Notes under the pieces: generated by a model
The model's input: the letters and a program-made list of their open reading frames with translations, nothing else
Database searches by the model: none
What the model was told of the DNA's origin: nothing
Program-made: the position numbers and the translations under genes
Part shown: in pieces, positions 11,779-19,561 of the stretch
How positions within the stretch are numbered: position 1 is the stretch's first letter
How the letters are laid out: each line of letters begins with the position of its first letter
Virus record (IMG/VR): IMGVR_UViG_3300047300_000455
Span: 1-29,314 of that record
Length of the DNA: 29,314 nucleotides
Strand: one strand, 5' to 3'
DNA from: a virus

Positions 11779-12006
11779 TTAATGTGTCTTGAAATTATCC
11801 CAAGCCACACTGATGGCCGTAAGACAAGCGCCAATAAACAATATTGGTTTTGCAAGCTTGCCCAGCCATTCCAAAACAGTAAATGCGCCTTGAGCAGCGT
11901 CAAATGCTTTGACAACGCCTTGAGTGGTCTGATCAATCCGATCAACTTTTTCCTCAACCGTTAACAGTCGAGCGTAGATTTCTGCGTGCGATATTTCTTG
12001 CTGCAT
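11779..12006 (-). CDS. Small XhlA-like holin or holin accessory protein
   Basis: The product is 75 residues. An N-terminal helix with coiled-coil character (EIYARLLTVEEKVDRID) is followed by VVKAFDAAQGAFTVLEWLGK and one hydrophobic segment at about 53-69 (PILFIGACLTAISVAW). The order coiled coil then single TM recalls XhlA/BhlA-type lysis proteins. It lies at the head of the lysis genes, with AAGG before the ATG. With the 3TM protein and the C-terminally anchored protein it makes three membrane proteins in a row in front of the endolysin; which one forms the hole cannot be told from sequence. Confidence 0.65.
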   Translation of the reverse strand: MQQEISHAEIYARLLTVEEKVDRIDQTTQGVVKAFDAAQGAFTVLEWLGKLAKPILFIGACLTAISVAWDNFKTH

Positions 12007-12009
12007 GAT

Positions 12010-13392
12010 TTACCTTGGAGGGGGAACTGAACGATAAGGGCTTCCAAGCTTTTGAGAATTTTCATAAGCTTTGAATTGTTTCTCAGTCAATGTGCCGGGA
12101 GCCAGTTCTGTAGGCGTGATGCCAATAGGCAAGAATGATTCCCCAATGATCTGAGCCTTTTCAGAAGTGCTGGCTTTGGCAAACTCAGGAGTCAAAACCA
12201 TCGCAGCAATTGCCGCTGGGCCGCCTGCTTTCAAAACCTTCTTCATGTCATGAGTCAAATTAACTTTTGGCCCAGGAACATTTTCTTTTCTCCAGCCAAG
12301 AACTTTTCCAGTTTCTTCAGCGGAAAGACTACCGCCTTTACCTGTTTGATAGGCTGGCGTGTATCCAAGAATTTCTTTTACTTGCTCGTAAGCTTTCATT
12401 GAAAATGGATCATCTTTGCCACCATACATGCCAAGAAGATGATTCATCATGCCTGCTTCTTCTTTTGTCATGCCTGGTGGCACAGCGGCTTTTGCCTTCT
12501 TAACAACAGGCTCAGGTTTTGTTTTTTCAACAACAGCAACAGCAGCCTGCTTTTCAACAGGTGTTGCAGTCATTTGAATTGGATCAGGTGTTGGCGCAAT
12601 CTTGCTTGCGGCATCCATTGCCTGCAATTGCTTGGACGCACTCGCAGCGCCACTCTTCTGAATCATCTGCATGTCGGCTTCTGAAACAGGAGGTTTACCA
12701 ACTTTGGCTGCTGGCGATGTTTTTGGGCCAGCTTGAAGTTGTTGAAGTTTGTGTTCAGCAATAGCGGCTTTAGCTTCGGCTTCACGAATCTTTGCAGCTT
12801 GAATCGGATCAACAGGCTGTGGAGCAACTTTAGCAGGAGGAGCAACCGCAGCAGAAGCAGCAACATTAGGAGCGCCTGTTGGAGCGTTTATGGTTTGTTG
12901 ACCATATCCAGAAACAGCAGGCTGCTGAACATTGCCTTGAGGAAATTGAGGCTTAGGCAATTCTTGAGCAACAGGTGCTGGAGCAACTTCTGGCGTTGGA
13001 GCAACATTACGCAGATCGGTTTTTTGGGTCATACCTTCTGCGGGAGCGCCAGCAATGGTTTGACCCAATGGTAAGTTGTCTTTGTTTTTCCAAAGACCAT
13101 ATGCAGCCAAGCCAGCCCCAAGAGCCCCAAGTGCAGGTAGCGCATAGTTTGCCATAGCATCAGGAACTTCTGGATTTGGCAAGGCATTAGAAGTTTCCGT
13201 AACTCGTTCTGCAATTTGAACGGGATTGCTTGCACCAACCAAGTCGCGAGGCTTTTCTTCTTGTTTGGCTTTTGACAAACTGCGTTGAGAAATGCCAACA
13301 GATTTTGGTTTTGCAACCTCTGATGGCTTTTCTTCTACAGACGTTGTGTTGAAAACGCTGTAATCAATATCGGAGACATTACTTTTTGACAT
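12010..13392 (-). CDS. Low-complexity virion-region protein with one membrane-like segment
   Basis: The product is 460 residues. A charged N-terminus (residues 1-75) is followed by an Ala/Gly/Leu segment at about 82-101 (ALPALGALGAGLAAYGLW), a long Ala/Pro/Gln/Lys-rich disordered tract (about 105-310) and a more ordered C-terminus with KEILGYTPAYQTGKGG. In podovirus genomes proteins in this position between tail and lysis genes are often internal virion (ejection) proteins that enter the cell with the DNA. That role is inferred from position and composition only. It overlaps the end of the 484-residue gene by 14 bases. Confidence 0.6.
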   Translation of the reverse strand: MSKSNVSDIDYSVFNTTSVEEKPSEVAKPKSVGISQRSLSKAKQEEKPRDLVGASNPVQIAERVTETSNALPNPEVPDAMANYALPALGALGAGLAAYGLWKNKDNLPLGQTIAGAPAEGMTQKTDLRNVAPTPEVAPAPVAQELPKPQFPQGNVQQPAVSGYGQQTINAPTGAPNVAASAAVAPPAKVAPQPVDPIQAAKIREAEAKAAIAEHKLQQLQAGPKTSPAAKVGKPPVSEADMQMIQKSGAASASKQLQAMDAASKIAPTPDPIQMTATPVEKQAAVAVVEKTKPEPVVKKAKAAVPPGMTKEEAGMMNHLLGMYGGKDDPFSMKAYEQVKEILGYTPAYQTGKGGSLSAEETGKVLGWRKENVPGPKVNLTHDMKKVLKAGGPAAIAAMVLTPEFAKASTSEKAQIIGESFLPIGITPTELAPGTLTEKQFKAYENSQKLGSPYRSVPPPR

Positions 13393-14833
13393 TCACGGGC
13401 TCCCAATCTTTGTCGCGGGCATTCCAACGGCGCATTTTGTTGTTTTTGTCAACATAGATGGCATCATCTTCAAGCTCTGCGCCTTTACCTTGGATCATTG
13501 CGGCTTCATGATCATAAGTGCGATTTGCAGCCTTGAAAAAACGACTCTTAGTAAATTCTTCGCGCCACTTGCCAATGTCTTTTTCTTCTGGCGTATTGTG
13601 CGTTTCGTGCATTTTCTTCGCCAAGAAAGCGGCATAAGCAACCGTCATTGCATTGTTGCGACGAACATCGTTGTCGTAAAGAGCAACGTCACGAGGGCTA
13701 TTCATCAAAGGCTCAAGAGGAGCAAGTTTGCGAACTCCTGGAGCCTGATCGTTCCCAGAAAGTCTATCCATTTCTTCCACTTGGCTGTTGATCGTGTTGC
13801 TGAGTTGCATGTACTTTTGCAAACCAGTAAACACCTCTGGAGAGGCAGCGGCCATCTGAATAATCTTCTGAACTTCGCTAGACACATTGGTCTGCACGTT
13901 TTGAGAAGTACCACCCGTTGTGCCAATCTGCTGGCCTTCTGTGCCAGTAGCGGTTGCTTGAGTGTTCATGCCAGAAGAGCGACCCGCCTTAATGCCCATA
14001 GCCGCGCCAGGAGCAATACCTTCTGCGCCACCTTGCGCCGGAGGAGCGACACCACCAATCCCGCCACCAATGTTGCCGCCGACATTGGCTTGTACATTTT
14101 TGCCAATAGTGGCTGTACCCGATTCACTTGCGCTACGCTCTGTGGTTTGACCCGATGTTTTACCGGATTGAGCAGACACAAAGCCAAACAGCTCTTTTCG
14201 CTGCTCAGGTTTTAGGCTGGCGATTGCCGTCAAAACAGGCATCATCGCCTTGTTTGAATTCAACAAGCCACGCTGATCCACAGCATCACGCAAAGCAGTT
14301 CCGCGCTGAGATACGCCTTGAGCCACCAAGTATTGATCAGCAATCGGTTTTGCAAGAGTTTGCTCCATGTTTTCACGGATAGCTTTGGCAGCATTGAAGC
14401 CACCACTTTGCAAAGCTGTATTGTCCAAAGGCGTATAAAGACCGCCAGCCTCGTTGATCTTATTTGCTTCAGCAGCAGAAAGTTCTTTTCCATTTTTGAA
14501 GATACGACCAGTAGGAGCATTACGTTCGTTGTATTCAACTTCATAAGCGCCAAAGGTGGGGTGACGGCCTGTGATGCGACGAGTTTCACCACCGTTATAT
14601 GCCCGGATCATTCCTCGCGTGTCGCCACGCAACAAAGCTCCAATAAACGGCAATGTTTGAAAATCAGTGTTTGCGTACCCTTCGGTGTCATTGGTGATTT
14701 TCTTGTAAACAACATCAGCCGCCTTGACTCTGGATTCCGGATCAGAATCTGGAGAAATAGCTTGAGCAACAACAGTTACATTTTTGATGGCATCAACCTC
14801 TGGAGGTACTGCCGCATCTTTGATTTCAGCCAT
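13379..14833 (-). CDS. Probable internal virion protein
   Basis: The product is 484 residues. The N-terminal 150 residues look folded (YANTDFQTLPFIGALLRGD, then GAYEVEYNERNAPTGRIFKN), followed by a helical part (about 155-235) and a Gly/Ala/Thr/Gln-rich linker (about 240-330, with VGGNIGGGIGG). A second helical part follows (SSEVQKIIQMAAASPEVF), and the C-terminus has basic and aromatic residues (MRRWNARDKDWEPV). No enzyme motif, such as a transglycosylase Glu with its usual context, could be recognised. Its place among low-complexity virion genes suggests an ejection protein; this is inference. Confidence 0.6.
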   Translation of the reverse strand: MAEIKDAAVPPEVDAIKNVTVVAQAISPDSDPESRVKAADVVYKKITNDTEGYANTDFQTLPFIGALLRGDTRGMIRAYNGGETRRITGRHPTFGAYEVEYNERNAPTGRIFKNGKELSAAEANKINEAGGLYTPLDNTALQSGGFNAAKAIRENMEQTLAKPIADQYLVAQGVSQRGTALRDAVDQRGLLNSNKAMMPVLTAIASLKPEQRKELFGFVSAQSGKTSGQTTERSASESGTATIGKNVQANVGGNIGGGIGGVAPPAQGGAEGIAPGAAMGIKAGRSSGMNTQATATGTEGQQIGTTGGTSQNVQTNVSSEVQKIIQMAAASPEVFTGLQKYMQLSNTINSQVEEMDRLSGNDQAPGVRKLAPLEPLMNSPRDVALYDNDVRRNNAMTVAYAAFLAKKMHETHNTPEEKDIGKWREEFTKSRFFKAANRTYDHEAAMIQGKGAELEDDAIYVDKNNKMRRWNARDKDWEPVNVKK

Positions 14834-14835
14834 GA

Positions 14836-15192
14836 TTAATCCTCAAATTGATGGCTCATTCCAACGCCAACAGATTGACCTAAAGAGGGAAGTTTTGGAA
14901 GACTGGTTGAAGGAGATTTAAACCCCATTGTATTGGAGGCAGCAGAAAAATCGCCTTCACCAATCTGACCAGCGGCAGAACTATATTTTTGAAAATTTGG
15001 AGCAACAGCACCCATCACTTGTTGCCCAAACGATTGTTCAGAGCTTCCACTTGGTGGAGGCTCAACCCCAAATGTTGCCTTTGCCAAAGCATCTTTAATG
15101 CTGGTCATGCCTTGTCTTTCATCAAGACCTGAATATGTAGAAATATCAGAAAACTGATTTGGATTTGACCAATTTGCAGCATTAAAAGCCAT
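14836..15192 (-). CDS. Small virion-region protein
   Basis: The product is 118 residues, Ser/Gly/Gln/Pro-rich, starting MAFNAANWSNPNQFSD and ending in VGVGMSHQFED. AGAGG precedes the ATG. It contains no clear domain; a short helical block (IKDALAKATFGVE) is the only ordered-looking part. Neighbours on both sides are low-complexity candidate internal proteins, so this may be part of the same assembly. Function unknown. Confidence 0.6.
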   Translation of the reverse strand: MAFNAANWSNPNQFSDISTYSGLDERQGMTSIKDALAKATFGVEPPPSGSSEQSFGQQVMGAVAPNFQKYSSAAGQIGEGDFSAASNTMGFKSPSTSLPKLPSLGQSVGVGMSHQFED

Positions 15193-15201
15193 TTTTGCCT
15201 C

Positions 15202-16155
15202 TTAACTAAATTTGATGCCAGAGCCTTTGCCGGAACTTGTCTGACCTTGAGTGCCAGCAAAGTTTGGCGTAGTCGATGATTGAGGCGTACCGTAGATGAC
15301 TTGAGCATATTTTGCCAATACATCTTGAGGCGTACCAGCATAACCAATACGACTTGCGGCAGATTGTTGAGCAGCGCCCAAACCTTGCTGACCCAGAGTT
15401 GCAAGATTGGCAAAACCTTGCTGGCCTGCACCAAGAGCATTCTGACCTGCGCCCAGCAATTGACCGTAAGCAGTTTGAGCTTGACCCGTAGCGGCTTGAC
15501 CAGCACCAAGCAAAGCATTTGCTGCGGCCTGACGCTGGCTTTCAACACCAGCAGAGGTCTGAGCGGCAACCGTGCCAAGTCGTTGTTCGCCAAGTTGGCT
15601 CAAATTGCGATCAGCAAGAGCTTGACGAGCAGAACCCAAGCCGCCAGCACCACCAAACATTGCATTCTGACCAGCCAACTGATTGCGAATTTCTTCACGA
15701 GCAGGTTGCATCGCCGCTTGAATCTGCTGCTCTTTAAACTGAGGAGAGAACAACTGAGCAAGTTGGCCCGCGCCAGCACCAGTCAATCCTTGACCCAAGC
15801 CAGTCTGATAACCAGCCAGTTGATTAACGCCGCCAGCACCTTGACCTGCCAAACCTTGGCCAAGACCTGTTTGGAAGCCTGCCAACTGAGAAGAGCCACC
15901 AAGACCTTCTTGATAAGCCTGAGTGCCACCAGCTTCTTGCAGAGCGCCTGCGCGTTGACCAACATCCATTGCTGTTTGAGCAGCAGAAGTCGCAGCAGGA
16001 TTAACTTGGTTCAAAACATTTTGGGCTTGACCAATGGTTTGCTTATAAGCAGGAAGGAAAGTTCCTGTCAAAGCATCTGTTTGAACTTGAAGAAGCTGTC
16101 TTTGTTCAGGAGTTAATTGAGCCTGTGAAGAGCTACTACTTTTACCCATTCCCAT
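15202..16155 (-). CDS. Ala/Gln/Gly-repeat protein, probable DNA-ejection protein
   Basis: The product is 317 residues and mostly Ala, Gln, Gly and Leu. It begins GMGKSSSSSQAQLTPEQRQL. An internal duplication at about 90-135 repeats QLAGFQTGLGQGL as QLAGYQTGLGQGL, and later units use LLGAGQ and TLGQQGL. The block FGGAGGLGSARQALADRN is a segment I recall from virion proteins of short-tailed phages. Such helical, charge-poor proteins are thought to leave the capsid with DNA and line a channel through the envelope. The role is inferred. AAAGGGT precedes the ATG at 16155. Confidence 0.65.
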   Translation of the reverse strand: MGMGKSSSSSQAQLTPEQRQLLQVQTDALTGTFLPAYKQTIGQAQNVLNQVNPAATSAAQTAMDVGQRAGALQEAGGTQAYQEGLGGSSQLAGFQTGLGQGLAGQGAGGVNQLAGYQTGLGQGLTGAGAGQLAQLFSPQFKEQQIQAAMQPAREEIRNQLAGQNAMFGGAGGLGSARQALADRNLSQLGEQRLGTVAAQTSAGVESQRQAAANALLGAGQAATGQAQTAYGQLLGAGQNALGAGQQGFANLATLGQQGLGAAQQSAASRIGYAGTPQDVLAKYAQVIYGTPQSSTTPNFAGTQGQTSSGKGSGIKFS

Positions 16156-16157
16156 GA

Positions 16158-16394
16158 TCAGTACCCTTTACCTTTCCCGGATTGAGTCCGAGGTTGAATA
16201 GACGCATTATCCCACGGGCCAACCGTGTTTGAATAGGTGTTTGGCTTACCCATTTGAGGTTGACCGCCTTGACCAGGATAAGTCACATTTCCGCCTTTAC
16301 CTTGAGATTGCTCAGTTTGTTGAGGCTGGAATCCACTTTTCCCTTGTGGGGCAGAAGTAGGATTTGATTGGTTTGTCGGAGTAGGCATTCCCAT
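16158..16394 (-). CDS. Small Gln/Pro/Gly-rich protein
   Basis: The product is 78 residues and almost wholly disordered: MGMPTPTNQSNPTSAPQG, then QQTEQSQGKGG and a basic end (SGKGKGY). AAGGATAAATC precedes the ATG, and the gene fits tightly between its neighbours with two- and three-base gaps, so it is likely real. Its start (MGMP) is similar to that of the next gene (MGMG). It may be a minor virion component; nothing in the sequence specifies a function. Confidence 0.6.
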   Translation of the reverse strand: MGMPTPTNQSNPTSAPQGKSGFQPQQTEQSQGKGGNVTYPGQGGQPQMGKPNTYSNTVGPWDNASIQPRTQSGKGKGY

Positions 16395-16397
16395 GAT

Positions 16398-16817
16398 TTA
16401 TCCTTGAGGGGGAGTCGGCCAAGCCACGTTAAATGGATAGCCAGATTGGTCAGTTATATCACGCAATTGCTGGCGATACAAAGCCCATTCTTGCTGAATT
16501 TCAGGAGTTAATGGCCCATTTGCCAATTGAGTCCAATCAGACGAATATAGCAATGCGTTTCTTTTTGTAATGACGGTTTGTTTTTGAGCATCAGAATTTT
16601 GAACCCATTGCCCAGAAGAATAGTCAAAAGAACTTTCATAATCTGGTTTTGCAGGAATATCAACAACATTACCGTTGCTAATATATTGCGTTGATGGATT
16701 TGTTTTTTGCTCAAGAATGAAGTTGCCACTGACGCATTGCAAAGTGTAGTCTTCATCAGAGCAGTATCCCGACTGAAGAATTTGACCAACATCGTTGTAA
16801 ACAGTGAAGTACTTCAT
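16398..16817 (-). CDS. Tail fibre assembly / tail chaperone-like protein
   Basis: The product is 139 residues. The C-terminal half holds a familiar block: KRNALLYSSDWTQLANGPLT, then EWALYRQQLRDITDQSGYPF and VAWPTPPQG. This RNxLLxxSDWTQL ... YRQxLRDI ... WPxPP pattern marks the small phage tail-assembly chaperone family found just after fibre or tip genes. The N-terminal half is beta-rich. It would help fold or attach the adjacent tail protein. The start lies four bases inside the end of the upstream tail gene (ATGA), in line with stoichiometric coupling. Confidence 0.8.
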   Translation of the reverse strand: MKYFTVYNDVGQILQSGYCSDEDYTLQCVSGNFILEQKTNPSTQYISNGNVVDIPAKPDYESSFDYSSGQWVQNSDAQKQTVITKRNALLYSSDWTQLANGPLTPEIQQEWALYRQQLRDITDQSGYPFNVAWPTPPQG

Positions 16818-19561
16818 CGCTTTGTCACCAAAAGAATAATCGTGATTGGACTAGAAACGCCATTTTGATAAGCTGCCGTACTTCCAGTAAATGTATATGA
16901 CGCAGTGGATGGAGCAGAATAATTTACTGCAACTGTTGTCGATGGATAAACAGAATAATTATTATCAGAAGGATCAACATATCGACCAAAATATGAAGAA
17001 ACTGCTTTTATATTTGTCGACCCTACATTAATGTAGTCATACCCACTTGTTTGGTTTGTAGACAGCAAAGCGGCGTCTGCAACCGTCAATACGATGACCG
17101 TATCTCCGGCAGTGAGAGATGCAGAAAGCGACACAGTTCCAGAGCCACTAGCGCTAGAAACAATCGTCACCGCATTGGCATTGATGTTTGTCGTTGCAAC
17201 CACGTTCCCGTTCAACGTCATTTGACTGCCGTTATAGGAAATGTTGGTCGTTGAATTTCCAAGAGCAAAAGTGCCGCCACTGTTCACAATAGCGCCAGCA
17301 CCAGTCATGGTTGTTCCGCTAACAGCAGGACTGCTACCAACAGACAACGATGTGCCGCTTATTGAGCCAGATGTGATCGTGCCAATGTTGGCAGTGATTG
17401 CAGACAAACTGGAAATTGACAGACGATCAGCAGTGATGGTGTTTGCAGCAATTTGCCCAGCAGTAATCGTGTTTGCAGCAATCTTAGACGCATCAATCGT
17501 CCCCGCGCCAATGTTTCCAGCGGTCAGAACACCAACTTGAGCGGTTCCAATAGCCGCACCAGCAATGTATGTAGTGACGTTGGCAGAAGTGATTTGGCTA
17601 AGAGTTGCAAAAGCACCCGCGCCAAGACCACCCAAACTTACAGAACCACCGCCAGCACCACTCAAAGTGCCGTTTGAGTTAATGGTAATGTTGCTGTTAA
17701 GCCAACCAGAAGAAGGCGTGATGTTTGTGTAGTTCAGAGGGTTACCAGCCGCAAGCAAAATGTTGCCACTGTTGTCTCGCACTGTCAGGCCACGAGTCAG
17801 AGTGTTGTCAGCACTCATCACCCCTGTGACCATCTTGTCAGCAGTAATGGTGTTTTGAACAATCAAACTTCCAGTAATGTAGGTCTGAAACAAAACCCAA
17901 GATGTGACATATCGGTAAACAACAGCATTGTTGGAGTTGTTGTACGACACGGTACAAATATCACCAGCCACAGGAGTGCGGCCAAGCAAAGCGATAACTT
18001 CAGAGTTTGTTGGAGCAGAACTGTCGTTTGCTGTGCGGGTAATGACGTATGTTGCAGCGCCATTAGTACCATCGGTGCCATTCGTGCCATTAGTGCCGTT
18101 TGCACCATTAGCGCCGTTGTAAGCAATAGCCCGGATTGGGTAGCTGGTGTTTGTCCAATCAAGGGTTGAGGTCGTTGTTGTGGCAGACGTATTCAAAGGA
18201 ACAGTGATGCTCCACAGATAGTTACCTGCAACAGTATTGCTGGGAGCGCTTGTAGACCATCCAGAAGGCGCTGTAAACGCTCCAGTAGCCCATGTGTAGG
18301 TCGAAGTCGTTGTGGGCCTTGTAGGAGGCGTAGACGATCCAGTCCATTGATAGATGGTCGGGAATGCCGACATCAATCCGTTGGCCCCAGCCTGACCAGG
18401 AGCGCCGTCATACACCACAGGCATGGTGATGGTTTTGGTCAACGAGCCGCTGATGTTGCTGCCAGTGACAGTCAAGGTAACGGTAACACCAACAGACGAT
18501 GATGTCGGGGTAATAACCACCGAAGCCGTTGATGCGCTTGTCGGTGTTGCGCCAGAGATGGCCCAGCTATAGGTCGGCGATGTGATGTTGGCAATGTTTG
18601 CCGTCAGGGTTGCGCTTGTTGGCGTAAAAGCGCCGCCAGCATTCTGCACAAAAGCCGTATACCCATTGATGTCAACAGTGGGGCCAGCAGCGCCTTGAGC
18701 GCCTGGGTCAACGTACACCAATTGAACCGTTGCAACACCAGCCTGAGAAACCACGCCGAGGCTATTTTTGTATCGAACAGGAACGGTGATATAGGCAGGG
18801 CTACTTGGCATTGCCGTGGGGTTAGGCCACTGAGCATAGTCGCCAGCATCCGTGGGGTCGCCAATCGTAATGTTTGTATACGAAATGTCGCCGTTGCCAG
18901 TTGTTGAGCTGTTGCCAATGCGCCAAGAGTTATTTACAAACGCTACGTTGCTGTCGGTTTGAGCGGTTGTAAAAGGAACAACAACACCCGCATTTGTTGC
19001 AAACATCACTGGCGTGATATTTGTAAACACAGGAGCCAAAGGATTACCAGTGCGGGGAACCTGAAGCGTTGTTGGCGTGAAATATGGAACAAACGATTCC
19101 GCGATAACCGGGATGTTGCCGGAGGTCACCACATCCAAGTCAATTGAAGAGCCTGGATCAATTAACCAACCAGTATCAGGAGCGGAAGTTGCTACTGCAA
19201 ACTGAATTTGACGGCCACCAGTACAGATGTACCAAAGGTATTTGGTTGTGCCAAAACCGCCCGTTGCTCTGTACCAAATGTAGTCCGCAGGATTAGATGA
19301 CTCGGCGGCATCGTTGTTGTTACGAATGCCAAAGTAACTGCGGTTGGTCGGGCTGTTTGAGAAATTGACGGAACCATCAAAGCTATCAGCATATTTGATA
19401 GCCATGTACTTGTACAGATAGCCTGTGATTTCACCAGCAGGGCCAGTAATTTGCCCTGTATTTGGGTCGGCAGAGATGTTTGGACTGAAGTTAGCCAACA
19501 AATAGTTGACCGCTTCAGAAATCTCCGAAATCTCAGGATTTGAATCCAGTGCGAAAGGCAT
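16814..19561 (-). CDS. Large tail tip / fibre protein with collagen-like tract
   Basis: The product is 915 residues. The N-terminal 200 residues include a concanavalin-like or structural head (YMAIKYADSFDGSVNFS, then YIWYRATGGFGTTKYLWY). Beta-sandwich repeats follow, and a collagen-like run of Gly-x-Asn/Thr/Asp triplets lies at about residues 482-500 (NGTNGTNGTDGTNG). Further on come the NTITADKMVTGVMSAD motif and then DASKIAANTITAGQIAANTI at about 680-700, a pattern typical of J-type tip proteins and side fibres. It probably forms part of the adsorption device. GAGG precedes the ATG; the start overlaps the upstream stop by one base (TAATG). Exact location in the virion is uncertain. Confidence 0.75.
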   Translation of the reverse strand: MPFALDSNPEISEISEAVNYLLANFSPNISADPNTGQITGPAGEITGYLYKYMAIKYADSFDGSVNFSNSPTNRSYFGIRNNNDAAESSNPADYIWYRATGGFGTTKYLWYICTGGRQIQFAVATSAPDTGWLIDPGSSIDLDVVTSGNIPVIAESFVPYFTPTTLQVPRTGNPLAPVFTNITPVMFATNAGVVVPFTTAQTDSNVAFVNNSWRIGNSSTTGNGDISYTNITIGDPTDAGDYAQWPNPTAMPSSPAYITVPVRYKNSLGVVSQAGVATVQLVYVDPGAQGAAGPTVDINGYTAFVQNAGGAFTPTSATLTANIANITSPTYSWAISGATPTSASTASVVITPTSSSVGVTVTLTVTGSNISGSLTKTITMPVVYDGAPGQAGANGLMSAFPTIYQWTGSSTPPTRPTTTSTYTWATGAFTAPSGWSTSAPSNTVAGNYLWSITVPLNTSATTTTSTLDWTNTSYPIRAIAYNGANGANGTNGTNGTDGTNGAATYVITRTANDSSAPTNSEVIALLGRTPVAGDICTVSYNNSNNAVVYRYVTSWVLFQTYITGSLIVQNTITADKMVTGVMSADNTLTRGLTVRDNSGNILLAAGNPLNYTNITPSSGWLNSNITINSNGTLSGAGGGSVSLGGLGAGAFATLSQITSANVTTYIAGAAIGTAQVGVLTAGNIGAGTIDASKIAANTITAGQIAANTITADRLSISSLSAITANIGTITSGSISGTSLSVGSSPAVSGTTMTGAGAIVNSGGTFALGNSTTNISYNGSQMTLNGNVVATTNINANAVTIVSSASGSGTVSLSASLTAGDTVIVLTVADAALLSTNQTSGYDYINVGSTNIKAVSSYFGRYVDPSDNNYSVYPSTTVAVNYSAPSTASYTFTGSTAAYQNGVSSPITIILLVTKR

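Noticed and set aside
13490-16116. Plus-strand open frames of 241 and 278 codons over the internal-protein genes
   Set aside because: They lie opposite biased, repeat-rich genes, lack ribosome sites and have compositions typical of antisense frames (many Ser, Arg, Cys, Leu).
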